64,000 bases of DNA from Acidobacteriota bacterium (GTDB taxonomy: Bacteria; Acidobacteriota; Terriglobia; UBA7540): contig JAKCCV010000005.1 of NCBI GenBank assembly GCA_021838785.1, positions 62,001-126,000 of the forward strand. The letters are read 5' to 3'. The notes under the pieces were generated by a model that was given only the letters and a program-made list of their open reading frames with translations, was not told the DNA's origin and made no database searches. The position numbers and the translations under genes were made by a program. Below, piece by piece: positions 44,966-53,895 of the stretch; positions within the stretch are counted from its first letter, which is position 1, and each line of letters opens with the position of its first letter.

Positions 44966-46201
44966 ATGGCACGTGGTGACCCCCTCTTTTCGAAATACGG
45001 ATGTTTCGACGAACTCATGGCACGAGATCGCGCGGCGAAGGAGGCCGTCGAAATTTATGCGGCAGATGACTTATTGAATTCAAGTCCCGACGACTTGGCC
45101 AATTTACTGGAGCACAAATTTCATATCGCGGTGCCTGTCCTAAAAGAAGACGCGATCGAGGTTGACCAACAAGAGGCTCAGGTGGACGTGAGCCGGGATT
45201 GGAACCGAATGATATTTGACCGAGGTCAGCCGTTTTATATCAAGGGGACCGACGTCACCTTCTTCGTTCCCTTCGAGGGCGACGCGGAGGTTTTCGAACT
45301 CAGACCAAGTGTGCGTACGCTAAACCCACCTCGGGGGGTCGTTGAAGATAGGGAAGTCGTGTTGAGTTACACCCGGTTGGACCAGGACAGCGCCGCCGTT
45401 AAGCGCGAGTTTGAGCAAGACCTCGCGGCCATCCGGCAATCCTTGGCGCGTTTGGCAGAGGATGTGGCGAACTTCAACGGCTCGCTCAGAGGAAAGCTAG
45501 TCCAATGGATAAGCGCGAGGAGAGAAAAACTGCTCAAAGACAGAGGAATGGTCGCGTCCCTTGGGTACCCGCTTCGTCGCCGGGAGAGCGTGCCAGCAGT
45601 ATATGCGCCGCCTCCGGTCAGGAAGAAGGTAGCCCCGGCAATGCCGGGGGGAGCGGTAGCGGCTCCCCCTGGCGCCTCTGAGCCGTTTCTAGAAATGGAG
45701 GTCTACGAACACATCTTGTCGCTGCTCTCCCAGATGGCCGTTGTGATCGAGCGCAGCCCACAAGCGTTCCGAACAATGGGAGAAGAAGACATCCGGTTCG
45801 TGTTGCTAGTCCCTTTGAATACGCACTACGAGGGCCGCGCTTCGGCAGAAGCCTTTAACTTCGAGGGTAAAACCGACATCCTGATCCGCGATAGTGGGAA
45901 GAATATATTCGTCGCGGAGTGCAAATTCTGGGACGGCCCGGAATCCTTGCGCAAGGCGATTGACCAAATACTGGGGTACACCTGTTGGCGCGACACGAAA
46001 ACTGCACTGCTCATATTCAATCGCCACCGCCAGCTCTCGACAGTCATCTCGAAAATCCCTGAAATTGTCAAGCAACACCCGAATTTCAGGCGGGAAGAGA
46101 AGTACAATTCGGAAACCGGGTTCCGCTTCGTGCTGCGCCACCGGGATGATGTGGCTCGTGAGCTGATCCTGACAATCCTCGTTTTCGAGGTGCCCGCTTG
46201 A
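44966..46201 (+). CDS. PD-(D/E)XK nuclease-like protein
   Basis: 411 residues. The C-terminal ~140 residues carry a restriction-endonuclease-like core: E274 in a leading helix (GEEDIRFVLL), D304 in GKTDILIRD, E318 and K320 in FVAECKFW, and Q334 in AIDQILGY. The N-terminal ~190 residues (with FYIKGTDVTFFVPFEGDAEVF and a helical segment 145-195) are not recognised; a Pro/Ala-rich linker (210-240) joins the parts. GGGAGG precedes the ATG. A 95-base gap separates it from the DUF3644 gene, and its stop overlaps the TTG of the hsdR-like stump (TTGA). Probably acts on DNA; the target is unknown. Confidence 0.75.
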   Translation: MARGDPLFSKYGCFDELMARDRAAKEAVEIYAADDLLNSSPDDLANLLEHKFHIAVPVLKEDAIEVDQQEAQVDVSRDWNRMIFDRGQPFYIKGTDVTFFVPFEGDAEVFELRPSVRTLNPPRGVVEDREVVLSYTRLDQDSAAVKREFEQDLAAIRQSLARLAEDVANFNGSLRGKLVQWISARREKLLKDRGMVASLGYPLRRRESVPAVYAPPPVRKKVAPAMPGGAVAAPPGASEPFLEMEVYEHILSLLSQMAVVIERSPQAFRTMGEEDIRFVLLVPLNTHYEGRASAEAFNFEGKTDILIRDSGKNIFVAECKFWDGPESLRKAIDQILGYTCWRDTKTALLIFNRHRQLSTVISKIPEIVKQHPNFRREEKYNSETGFRFVLRHRDDVARELILTILVFEVPA

Positions 46202-46290
46202 CCGGCGTCGTTACCGAATCCACCATCGAGAAGGCCGCCCTGGAAATCCTTGAAGGGCGGATTCGCCGTCCTTCACAGGCCAGCAGGTAG
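46198..46290 (+). pseudogene. 5' stump of a type I restriction (HsdR-like) gene
   Basis: A 30-codon frame starting at a TTG that overlaps the nuclease stop reads TGVVTESTIEKAALEILEG and then degenerates to a stop at 46290. VTExTxExAALExL is the usual first helix of HsdR and related helicase-nuclease subunits, which continue with LGYxVxxGPDI; here the sequence breaks off and a dispersed repeat follows within 100 bases. Short, so the call rests on position as well as motif. Confidence 0.55.
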
Positions 46291-46382
46291 CAGGGAGGTT
46301 GTGCGTCGCAACCTCTGCGGCGCGAGATGGTGCCTGCAGAAAAGAAGAGGGTCTGCAGGAGTTTGTTGGAGGTGAGCGGCGG

Positions 46383-46592
46383 TTGGGGTCGTTTTACGCC
46401 AGCTTTTCCTGCGAGGCGGATGGGTTTCTTTCCAAGGGCGGTTCGAGCCTCCAGGGGTCCCGGTAACCCATCATCCGACGAAGATTCTTTTTGCTCGTCA
46501 GCAGCGGGTTCGCCGCCCGCGCCACCACGAATCCCAGACCAAGAGCCGCAAAGGAAGCCAAACCACGGCTACCTTTGCGCTACCCCGCTCTT
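46383..46592 (+). repeat. ~210-bp dispersed repeat, copy 1
   Basis: Matches 63795-64000 (minus) at over 90% by eye, for example GGTCGTTTTAC, TTTTCCTGCGAGGCGGATGG, GGGTCCCGGTAACCCATCAT and AGATTCTTTTTGCTCGT. A hairpin AGGTTG/CAACCT at about 46295-46315 lies just before it. The copy fixes the right edge of the accessory island. Confidence 0.9.
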
Positions 46593-46808
46593 CATTTGAT
46601 AGACGTGCGTTTGTTGTTGAGGCCCCGCCGCCGCGGGTTGGCGGTAGAATCCCGGAAGAGCCGCAGGGGAACGCAAAAGGCAAAAGCCGCTGAGGAGCGC
46701 GAAGGACGCACACCTCAGCGCTACCTGCTCCGTGTTCCACACCACATGCGCACGCGGCGTGAGGCGCAGGTGCCCGGCGCGGAAATAGACCGGCGGCGCG
46801 CCTTCGCT
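46593..46808. other. Intergenic repeat-like remainder
   Basis: Low-information sequence after the 210-bp repeat containing GAACGCAAAAGGC, loosely similar to the GCAAAGGAAGC part of the repeat. No gene is supported. Confidence 0.4.
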
Positions 46809-49565
46809 TCACCTCGGCTGGTTGGCGGCGGGCGAGGCGGTCGAGCGAGGGGTGGGGCGAGACGGTTTTTGGCGCTGTTCGATTTCCTGGATAGCGGCGT
46901 CAATCCACCACCGCTCCTCGGAGCTGGCTTGGGCGCGGGCGGCTCGGAGGGCCGGCAGCGCGACGGCAGCGGGCTGCTGGCCGAGGGCACGGACGATGGC
47001 TTCCCGCTGATCGTCGCTGGTGGCCGCCTGGAGACGCGCCAAGAGGTCCGCGGTCTGCTGCTGCGGCTCGACATGGATGTTGATGGTTGCCGCTGCGGGA
47101 ATCGGGTCGGTTTCAAGGCGCGGCCCGATGGAAATGGCTTCCAGGGTGTGCGAGCCGCCCGAAAGCGAGCGCAAAGTAAGTTCGCTCCGCGCGCTGGGCG
47201 GACTCCAGGGGCCGCCATCGAGCCGCCAGCGAAACAGCGCCGGGGCTGAGGCCGTGGTGGCGAATTGGGCGCGAACGGCATCCGGCGCCACGCGAGTCCA
47301 ACGAATGGTCGTCTGCGGCAGCGGCCCGGCATGAGCGCGAACCACGTATTCGCCGAGCTGTCCGTTGGCCAGCCATGTCTCAAAAAATTGGTTGCCCTGG
47401 GCGTCAATGAGGACATTGCCGAGGCGGCGACCATCAAGGAAGGGCTGAGGCCGGCGGCTTGATAGCGCCATGCGGCACCGGCCAGGCAGGCCTTCGTAGA
47501 GATTGCCGCGCCACGTCCACCAGGAGCGTCCCAGGCGATCGTGAGCGAGCGAGGTTGACTGGGTGAAGGAGCATCCGGGCGGAGGCGGAGCCGTCGGACG
47601 CGCCGCGAATCCTACAAAGACACGCTCTGTTTGAGGCTCGTAAGAAATCGAATGCCAACCACGCTCCGGCTGCCATTCCCAAGTCTCATGGTGGATGTTG
47701 ATGGCCAGGAGGTCCGCTGAGTCAAAGAAGGGCGAGGAATCGTAAAGAGCGTTGGGAGGGCCGGGCAACCGCGAACGATTCCAAAGATGCCAACTCCTCC
47801 CGTCAAAATAGTTGATTCCAAAACACGCTCCCACAAAGACTATCTGCCCGCGTGGTCCGTAGATGGGCTTCATGCGGTCTTCATCAGGGTGGAGGAAGCG
47901 CAGCGGATGCTCGGCGTTGATTTGGAGAGCGGCTTGATAGCTTGGGTAGTCATCCCAATGACCCGTGCGAGGATGAAAGACGGCCATCGGCCCCATGCGG
48001 CAATCGGGAAACAGCCAAACGTGGCCTTGCTGATCCAAGTCCAGGCTGCTCAGCCAATTGGGCGGGATGTTCCCCGGCAAGGGATGCTTGACCCATCGGT
48101 GGCCGGTCCATTCATCGAGAGCGCGCCCGCGCCAGGTCAGGATGCCCCACAAACGATCATGCCGGTCAGGCACCAGAAGCGTGGCGGTATTGATGACAGA
48201 GACGCCCTTGTCCGGCGGGGGCGGATTCAACAGCGACGCGGAGGAAACCTGCGCGGTGCGGGCTCGAACCAAGTCCACCGCCAAGAAACGGCCGCCCGGC
48301 AGCGGGAATAATCGGCTGACGGTATCGAGCGGAAAGCCCTGTTGCCAGTTGATGAGCTTCGGCAAACCGCGACCCCGGGGAACAAACCACAATCCCGTGC
48401 CCCAGGCGCCAAGCCAGAGTCCCTGGCGCGTCACAAGCCATGGGCGCAACGACTGAAAATCAAAATCGTTCAACTCATCGAGTCCGGTGAGAACTCTCTG
48501 CCATCGCCCGCGCCGGTAACGCCAGAGAATCCCCCACAGCCGATGCTGCCGATTCTCCGCGACCGGCCCGTGAAACACCGAGGCCACCACGTAGCGCCGG
48601 CCTCCGGCACGAAACACTCTCTGGAGGAATCGGAACGACCGAGGGTGGCCCGAGCGCAGCCGGCGAGCCGTGAGCGTGGTGGTGTTAATCAGGTAAAGGC
48701 CCTGCCCAAACACCGCTGCGGCTAAATGATGCTCGTCCCAGCGGCCCACCGACGAAAGCTGGCCGCTCGGAAGGCCGGGAATTTGCGGATGGTAAGCGAA
48801 ATGGCCACGGTCATAGATGAGAAAGCCGCGCATGATGGCGCTTCCCACAACCATCCGAACCGGATAGCCCGACCAGATCCAAGTTCGTCCCGCTGAGTCC
48901 GTTGTTCCGCGAAGGGCCAGATAAGGCTGTCCCTGCTGGTTCATGAACACGCGGTGGGGCAAGTATTGCGAGGGCTGAAGCGTGTAAACGAGGCGCGCCT
49001 TGCCGCTTGGCCCCAGGCGATAGATGCGCGGCTGTTGGCCCGTGAATAGGACGCTGCCCTCGGCGGTCGGGATGACCTGGGCAGAACCAACCGGTCGCGG
49101 GAAGAAGAAATAGGGCCGCGGCCGGATGCGCACCCGGCCCAGAACCTTTACCTCCGAGCCGCGCTGCCAGGTGAACCCATCCCCCGCGGCGCCCAAGTTC
49201 CAAATTACCACCACGCCGCCGTCGGGTCCAGGCGCAACCTGGAACGCGGTCCCGTTGGGAATGGCGCCGCGCGCGACCACCCAGCGGCCGTGTTGCCATC
49301 GGTAAAGCTTGCTATCTACGCCCGTGGCCCAGACGGTTCCGGCATGGTCTTCCGCCACCGAGTTGATCGTTGTTGTATCCGCGGGACCGGGCTGGCTCAT
49401 CCCAAAGCGAGAGGAGCAAAACAAGCCAAGAGCCGCAAGCGCCAGCCATCGAGCGGCTCGAACTCGCGCTCCACCCCTGCCCGCGGCGGGAGGATGCGCG
49501 ATGCGCGGGACGCGATGCGCGGGGGCATCATCCGCCCGCATTGCGCGAGAGCTTCCGTTTACCAC
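46809..49565 (-). CDS. Secreted beta-propeller protein with Y_Y_Y domain
   Basis: 918 residues from the GTG at 49565 (ATG at 49541 also possible). A hydrophobic segment near 38-60 (RWLALAALGLFCSS) is a probable signal peptide. The body has WGI, WxWR and VxxGxDxxLYRWQ-type blades like ligand-binding propellers of hybrid two-component sensors. Near residue 800 a Y_Y_Y-like beta sandwich (FRWRLDGGPWSPP, LRSLSGGSHTLEA) follows, then a helical segment like HEAT repeats (LLARLQAATSDDQREAIVRA). No membrane helix, kinase or DNA-binding domain is attached, so it is an orphan extracytoplasmic sensor or binding protein. Its start overlaps the preceding gene's stop. Confidence 0.72.
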   Translation of the reverse strand: MVNGSSRAMRADDAPAHRVPRIAHPPAAGRGGARVRAARWLALAALGLFCSSRFGMSQPGPADTTTINSVAEDHAGTVWATGVDSKLYRWQHGRWVVARGAIPNGTAFQVAPGPDGGVVVIWNLGAAGDGFTWQRGSEVKVLGRVRIRPRPYFFFPRPVGSAQVIPTAEGSVLFTGQQPRIYRLGPSGKARLVYTLQPSQYLPHRVFMNQQGQPYLALRGTTDSAGRTWIWSGYPVRMVVGSAIMRGFLIYDRGHFAYHPQIPGLPSGQLSSVGRWDEHHLAAAVFGQGLYLINTTTLTARRLRSGHPRSFRFLQRVFRAGGRRYVVASVFHGPVAENRQHRLWGILWRYRRGRWQRVLTGLDELNDFDFQSLRPWLVTRQGLWLGAWGTGLWFVPRGRGLPKLINWQQGFPLDTVSRLFPLPGGRFLAVDLVRARTAQVSSASLLNPPPPDKGVSVINTATLLVPDRHDRLWGILTWRGRALDEWTGHRWVKHPLPGNIPPNWLSSLDLDQQGHVWLFPDCRMGPMAVFHPRTGHWDDYPSYQAALQINAEHPLRFLHPDEDRMKPIYGPRGQIVFVGACFGINYFDGRSWHLWNRSRLPGPPNALYDSSPFFDSADLLAINIHHETWEWQPERGWHSISYEPQTERVFVGFAARPTAPPPPGCSFTQSTSLAHDRLGRSWWTWRGNLYEGLPGRCRMALSSRRPQPFLDGRRLGNVLIDAQGNQFFETWLANGQLGEYVVRAHAGPLPQTTIRWTRVAPDAVRAQFATTASAPALFRWRLDGGPWSPPSARSELTLRSLSGGSHTLEAISIGPRLETDPIPAAATINIHVEPQQQTADLLARLQAATSDDQREAIVRALGQQPAAVALPALRAARAQASSEERWWIDAAIQEIEQRQKPSRPTPRSTASPAANQPR

Positions 49566-51145
49566 GTGTAATGCACCGTGTAGGTGAGGGTTTTTTCGCC
49601 ATTCGCCGGCACTTGAACTCGAAACTCGATAATCTGGCTGCTTTGCTTCACGAAGGGATCGGAATGCTGAAGGATTTGCCAGGTTCGGCCGCGGTAGAGG
49701 TGCTCAATGACGCGAACCTCCACCGGCTGCGGCTTGTGGCTGCGCAGGCGAATTTCGAACGATTCGTCGAGCGTGTGCCGGAACGTATCAATCACGTAAT
49801 TTGTTCGCCGCCGGTCGCCGGAAAGATCGTAAGCGTTGCCGGTGTAAGCGCGGACGCGGTCATTGGCCGCCGTGCGCTGAACGCGCGCCTCGCCCAAAAA
49901 TTCCAAATTGCCGCCGCTGTTTTCGCGGTAAAAGCGAAGGCGTCCGGCGGGCAGCGGCAGCCCCAGGTGATTGGCGGCGGTGTCGGAGAAGGAACGTATC
50001 ACCCGCACCTGATGCGTGGACTGGGTGCCATAATCGCGATTCTGGCGGATCATGTCCATGTTCCAGCCGTTGTATTGATTGGGGGGAATATAAACGCCGT
50101 CATAGACGTAGTAGTGGCGAAAGCGGATGCCGCTCGCGTGGATGAACTCGATTTGTTTGGTTTCCTGATTTCGCAACGTGACCGCGCGGTGGAGGGTGTA
50201 AAGATGATACTCATCGAACGGCTGCTGCGTTACGAGTGAGGGCTGAGGGCCGGTCATCAGGCCGCCCGCTATTCCGCCCGGCACGCCGCCCGCATAACCG
50301 TAAGGCTGCGGGGGAAGCTTATGGAGCGTCCCAGCCATCAAATCAACTTGAGCGTTGTGGAAGGTCATGCCACTGTTGTTGCGCATCGTGACCCACCCCA
50401 CCAGCGCCAGCGTTTTTCCTTGCCGTGGTTCAATCACGTTGTACGTGGCATCCCAGTCCATGCCGCCGGTGATGTAACTCAGTTGGGCGTTGACGTGCCC
50501 GGCGCTTGGGCTTTGAATCACCCAACTCAGGATGGGCTTCAGAATGCTTCCCTCGGCGAGCGCGGGGAACAGCGGCTGGCCCGGCAAGGAGAATCGGAGT
50601 TGGCCATTGACTTCAATAATCGGCTGGCGCGCCCCGAGCGGAATCTGTGGCTGCATGGCATAGCCCGGCTGGTAAGGATTGTAGGGTGGGCCAGGCGGCA
50701 CGTATCCGCTGCGAATGATCTTGCCGGAGATTATTTGGGTGTGGCCGTCCTGCACGGCCAGGAAATTGATGGTCTTTCCTTCATACCTTTGTAACATGCT
50801 GCCTTGAGTCACCGGGTCAGCGCGGTAGTTCTGCTCCAAAATGCGGAGAGGATATTGCCCGGTTGGGTCGCGCAGAATCACCGAGTCCGGCTCTAGATAC
50901 GCGGTCACGTCGGAAAGCCGAATGCGGTTGATTCCGGCTTTCAAATCGAGCGGCACCGCCACGCGCACCACGGCAAAATTCTGGTTGTAGATGGTGAGGC
51001 GGGGCTGCTGCGCCCGTGCGGCCACCACCCCCAACCCCACGGCGCACAGCACTGCGGCAATTTTGCGGTTCCCAGCCCGAGCCGCGCCGTTAATGAGCTG
51101 GATTCGATGCGGGATTGAACGCGCCTTGCAAATCAGATGGCGCAT
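49559..51145 (-). CDS. DUF4139 domain-containing exported protein
   Basis: 528 residues from the ATG at 51145, which has GGGGGGAAGG upstream; the frame further upstream (to 51442) lacks coding character. Signal peptide near residues 28-45 (KIAAVLCAVGLGVVAARAQ). LTIYNQNFAVVR and RIRLSDVTAYLEPDSV at the start, SYITGGMDWDATYNV in the middle and VRVIRSFSDTA to KTLTYTVHYTW at the end are the DUF4139 pattern. Function unknown. The stop overlaps the start of the propeller gene, so the two are probably translated together. Confidence 0.85.
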   Translation of the reverse strand: MRHLICKARSIPHRIQLINGAARAGNRKIAAVLCAVGLGVVAARAQQPRLTIYNQNFAVVRVAVPLDLKAGINRIRLSDVTAYLEPDSVILRDPTGQYPLRILEQNYRADPVTQGSMLQRYEGKTINFLAVQDGHTQIISGKIIRSGYVPPGPPYNPYQPGYAMQPQIPLGARQPIIEVNGQLRFSLPGQPLFPALAEGSILKPILSWVIQSPSAGHVNAQLSYITGGMDWDATYNVIEPRQGKTLALVGWVTMRNNSGMTFHNAQVDLMAGTLHKLPPQPYGYAGGVPGGIAGGLMTGPQPSLVTQQPFDEYHLYTLHRAVTLRNQETKQIEFIHASGIRFRHYYVYDGVYIPPNQYNGWNMDMIRQNRDYGTQSTHQVRVIRSFSDTAANHLGLPLPAGRLRFYRENSGGNLEFLGEARVQRTAANDRVRAYTGNAYDLSGDRRRTNYVIDTFRHTLDESFEIRLRSHKPQPVEVRVIEHLYRGRTWQILQHSDPFVKQSSQIIEFRVQVPANGEKTLTYTVHYTW

Positions 51146-51454
51146 GGCCTTCCCCCCCGGACGGTGCATGGCGGCTGCCCTTGGGCGCAGGATGACATTC
51201 GTTGGAGGTCCGTCGTGGCATGGGCAGCCCTGCGTCGGCCTTGTAATACGCGGGACACTATCACAGAAACGATCCTGCCGCAACCGAATCCGCCTCCCGA
51301 CATGCCTTGCAGCACCTCCCCCACGCTGACCGGAGTCGTTAGCCGATTGCAGCCAAGCGAGCCGATAGCGAGCACGGCCATCACGGCAAGGGATTCGCGC
51401 GGAGGCTTGCTCGGTCTCTAACTTCGTCCGCGGAGGGGGCACGATTTATCCGCG
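51146..51454. other. Intergenic between DUF4139 gene and rpsA
   Basis: No gene supported. The GCGCAGGATGACATTCG segment (51188-51204) is reminiscent of dispersed repeats in other genomes but has no second copy here. The rpsA promoter follows. Confidence 0.4.
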
Positions 51455-51484
51455 TTGACTTCCAAATTCTATAGACGGTAGAAT
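51455..51484 (+). promoter_or_regulatory. Strong sigma70 promoter of rpsA
   Basis: TTGACT (51455-51460) and TAGAAT (51479-51484), 18 bases apart, each one mismatch from consensus. The expected start near 51491 gives a leader of about 45 bases. Confidence 0.7.
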
Positions 51485-51535
51485 AACGTTTCATTCTGCG
51501 ATTGGCGTTGGGTCCCGGGTGCGGAGGGTGAGCGC

Positions 51536-53434
51536 ATGTCTTTGGACACTGAGGGGAGTTCCGTGGAGTTAGCGCGGGACTCTGCAAAGTCTCAAACCCC
51601 AAGCGAGCCGGGTCAGAACGGCCTTTCTCATCTGCCGACAACAAGCGATGCCTCGCCCATCGAAGCCGAGGGCTCAGCCGATGCCGGACCAGCAGCGCCG
51701 GAGTCCGCGGCGGAGGCCGAATCTGAAGCGACGCTCGAAGCGAGAGAAATCTCCAGCCTCATGGAGTCGGTGGGGGCTGCGCCTCCGTTAAGCCGAGGCG
51801 AAATTGTTCGCGGACAAATCTTGAACATCACCGACAACGACGTCTTTGTGGACGTGGGTCTGAAGAGCGAAGCGGCCATTCCCCGCATTGAGTTTCTCAC
51901 GCCGGAAGGCGACCTCAAGGTGCAGGTTGGCGACACCGTGGATGTTTGGGTGGAACGCTTCGATGAACAGGAGGGGACTGTCGCGGTCTCTTACCGCAAG
52001 GCCGTCTATGAAAAGGTTTGGGAAGAGATCGAGCGGTCGTTCCACGAGGAAACCCCCATCCGCGGCCGAGTTCTGGAGCGGATCAAGGGAGGGTTGGTGG
52101 TGGACCTTGGCGTGAAGGCCTTTCTGCCCGGCTCGCAGGCCGACTTGCGAGCCCATCCCAATCCGGACGAACTGGTAGGACAGGAAATCGAATGCCGAGT
52201 CATCAAACTCAATCGCAAACGCGGCAACGTGGTGGTGAGCCGGCGTGCCATTTTGGAGCAGGAATTACAAAGGCGGAAGGCGGCGCTGCTCGAGCAGTTG
52301 ACGGAGGGCGCGGTGCTGACTGGGCGGGTCAAAAACCTTACCGAGTATGGCGCCTTTGTGGACCTGGGCGGGATGGACGGCCTGCTCCACGTCACGGATC
52401 TGAGCTGGAGGCGGGTGAACCATCCTTCCGAAGTGGTGCAAGTGGGTCAGGAAGTCCAGGTCAAGGTGTTGAAGTTTGACCGAGAGAAAGGACGAATCTC
52501 GCTGGGGGTGAAGCAGCTCTTGCCCGACCCGTGGGAAGACGCCGCGTCGCGCTACGCGCCGGGGAGTCTGGTTCGAGGGCGCGTGGTGAGCCTGACCGAC
52601 TACGGCGCTTTTGTGGAGCTTGAGCCGGGCATCGAGGGCCTGATCCACGTTTCCGAAATGTCGTGGGGCAAGCGGATGCGCCACCCCTCGAAAATCCTGA
52701 AGCAAGACGACTACGTGGAGGTTCGGGTCCTGGAGATCCACAGCGAGCAGCGGCGCATCTCCCTGAGCCTGCGCCAGGCGCTTCCCGATCCCTGGCAGGC
52801 GTTCGCCGAGCGCGTTTCCGTGGGCTCCGTGGTGCGCGGGCGGGTGCGGCATTTCACGGACTTTGGCGCCTTCGTCGAAATCGAAGACGGCATTGACGGC
52901 CTGATCCACGTCTCCAACTTTTCGTGGACGAAGGAGATCAGGCATCCTTCGGAAATGCTCCAGAAGGGGCAAGAGGTGGAAGCGGTGGTTTTGGAGCTTG
53001 ACCCCGCCAAGCGACGGATTGCTCTGGGTCTCAAGCAGCTCCAACCTGATGTTTGGGAGAGCTTTTTCAACAAAGTCGCCGTCGGCGATTGGGTTCGAGG
53101 CAAGGTCATCCGAAAAGCATCGTTTGGAGTATTCGTAGAAATCGAGGAGGGCATTGAAGGACTCTGCCACGCTTCGGAGTTCGAGCCGCAAGGGAAGAAC
53201 GGCGAGACGGTCTTTCCGGCGGTCGGGAGCGAGCATCAATTCCGAGTCGTTCGCCTGAATCGGGAAGAGAAGAAGATCGGGCTGAGCTTGCGCTCGGCCG
53301 ACCGCGCCGCAAGCCAAGAGGGTTCAGGAAAATCCAAGGAATCACCGCCGCTTTCGAGGATGGCTGAGGCGCTTTCGTCGGCAGGAATTACCTCCGCGAC
53401 CGTCATGCGCGCCCGAGGCGAGACGGACGGTTAG
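51536..53434 (+). CDS. rpsA: 30S ribosomal protein S1 (six S1 domains)
   Basis: mRNA-binding ribosomal protein, 632 residues, longer than the usual ~560 because of an 80-residue acidic, low-complexity N-terminus. Six OB-fold S1 repeats begin near residues 88, 174, 257, 342, 429 and 514; the typical GxVxxxTxYGAFVxLxxGxxGLxHVSE pattern is clearest in repeats 3-5. GGAGGGTGAGCGC precedes the ATG. Followed by the HU/IHF-like gene, an arrangement seen in many bacteria for rpsA and an IHF-type gene. Confidence 0.94.
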   Translation: MSLDTEGSSVELARDSAKSQTPSEPGQNGLSHLPTTSDASPIEAEGSADAGPAAPESAAEAESEATLEAREISSLMESVGAAPPLSRGEIVRGQILNITDNDVFVDVGLKSEAAIPRIEFLTPEGDLKVQVGDTVDVWVERFDEQEGTVAVSYRKAVYEKVWEEIERSFHEETPIRGRVLERIKGGLVVDLGVKAFLPGSQADLRAHPNPDELVGQEIECRVIKLNRKRGNVVVSRRAILEQELQRRKAALLEQLTEGAVLTGRVKNLTEYGAFVDLGGMDGLLHVTDLSWRRVNHPSEVVQVGQEVQVKVLKFDREKGRISLGVKQLLPDPWEDAASRYAPGSLVRGRVVSLTDYGAFVELEPGIEGLIHVSEMSWGKRMRHPSKILKQDDYVEVRVLEIHSEQRRISLSLRQALPDPWQAFAERVSVGSVVRGRVRHFTDFGAFVEIEDGIDGLIHVSNFSWTKEIRHPSEMLQKGQEVEAVVLELDPAKRRIALGLKQLQPDVWESFFNKVAVGDWVRGKVIRKASFGVFVEIEEGIEGLCHASEFEPQGKNGETVFPAVGSEHQFRVVRLNREEKKIGLSLRSADRAASQEGSGKSKESPPLSRMAEALSSAGITSATVMRARGETDG

Positions 53435-53524
53435 CAAAACGTTGAGCGGCCCGTTTTCCGTGGTTGCGCGGCCGAGCACGGGCAAAAATTCAAAGCCTCA
53501 CGATGATCCGAGGAGGATTCGATT

Positions 53525-53872
53525 ATGACGAAGGCTGACCTCATCGAAGACGTTGCAAAAGCCGGCGAACTCAATCACAAAGATTCCGAGCTGATTGTGG
53601 AAACCGTCTTCGACGGCATCATCAAATCCCTCCAACGGGGCGAGAAGATTGAAATTCGAGGCTTTGGAAGCTTTCGCACCCGGCAACGCCGGGCGCGAGT
53701 GGGGCGCAATCCCAAAACGGGCGAGCGGGTGGAGGTGGCCGCGAAAACCATCCCCTACTTCAAGCCCAGTCGAGAATTGAAGAATTTAATCAACGCCGGC
53801 CAGCCCGCGGCGCCGGCCCCGGCGGCGGATAATCCCTCGCCGGCCAACCCGACGCCTTCGACGCCTGCCTGA
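53525..53872 (+). CDS. HU/IHF-family DNA-bending protein
   Basis: Nucleoid-associated protein, 115 residues. MTKADLIEDVAKAGELNHKD helical start, KIEIRGFGSFRTRQRRARVG beta-arm region and GRNPKTGERVEVAAKTIPYF with the intercalating proline loop. It is nearer to IHF-beta than HU by arm sequence (NPKTGE). A Pro/Ala-rich tail of about 22 residues beyond the family core is unusual and may be disordered. AGGAGG precedes the ATG. Confidence 0.92.
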   Translation: MTKADLIEDVAKAGELNHKDSELIVETVFDGIIKSLQRGEKIEIRGFGSFRTRQRRARVGRNPKTGERVEVAAKTIPYFKPSRELKNLINAGQPAAPAPAADNPSPANPTPSTPA

Positions 53873-53895
53873 GCCGCGGGCAGCAGACCCTATCC

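Noticed and set aside
46327-46599. 90-codon frame in the 210-bp repeat
   Set aside because: Also open in the copy at 63795, but only because the DNA is repeated; no protein-like pattern.
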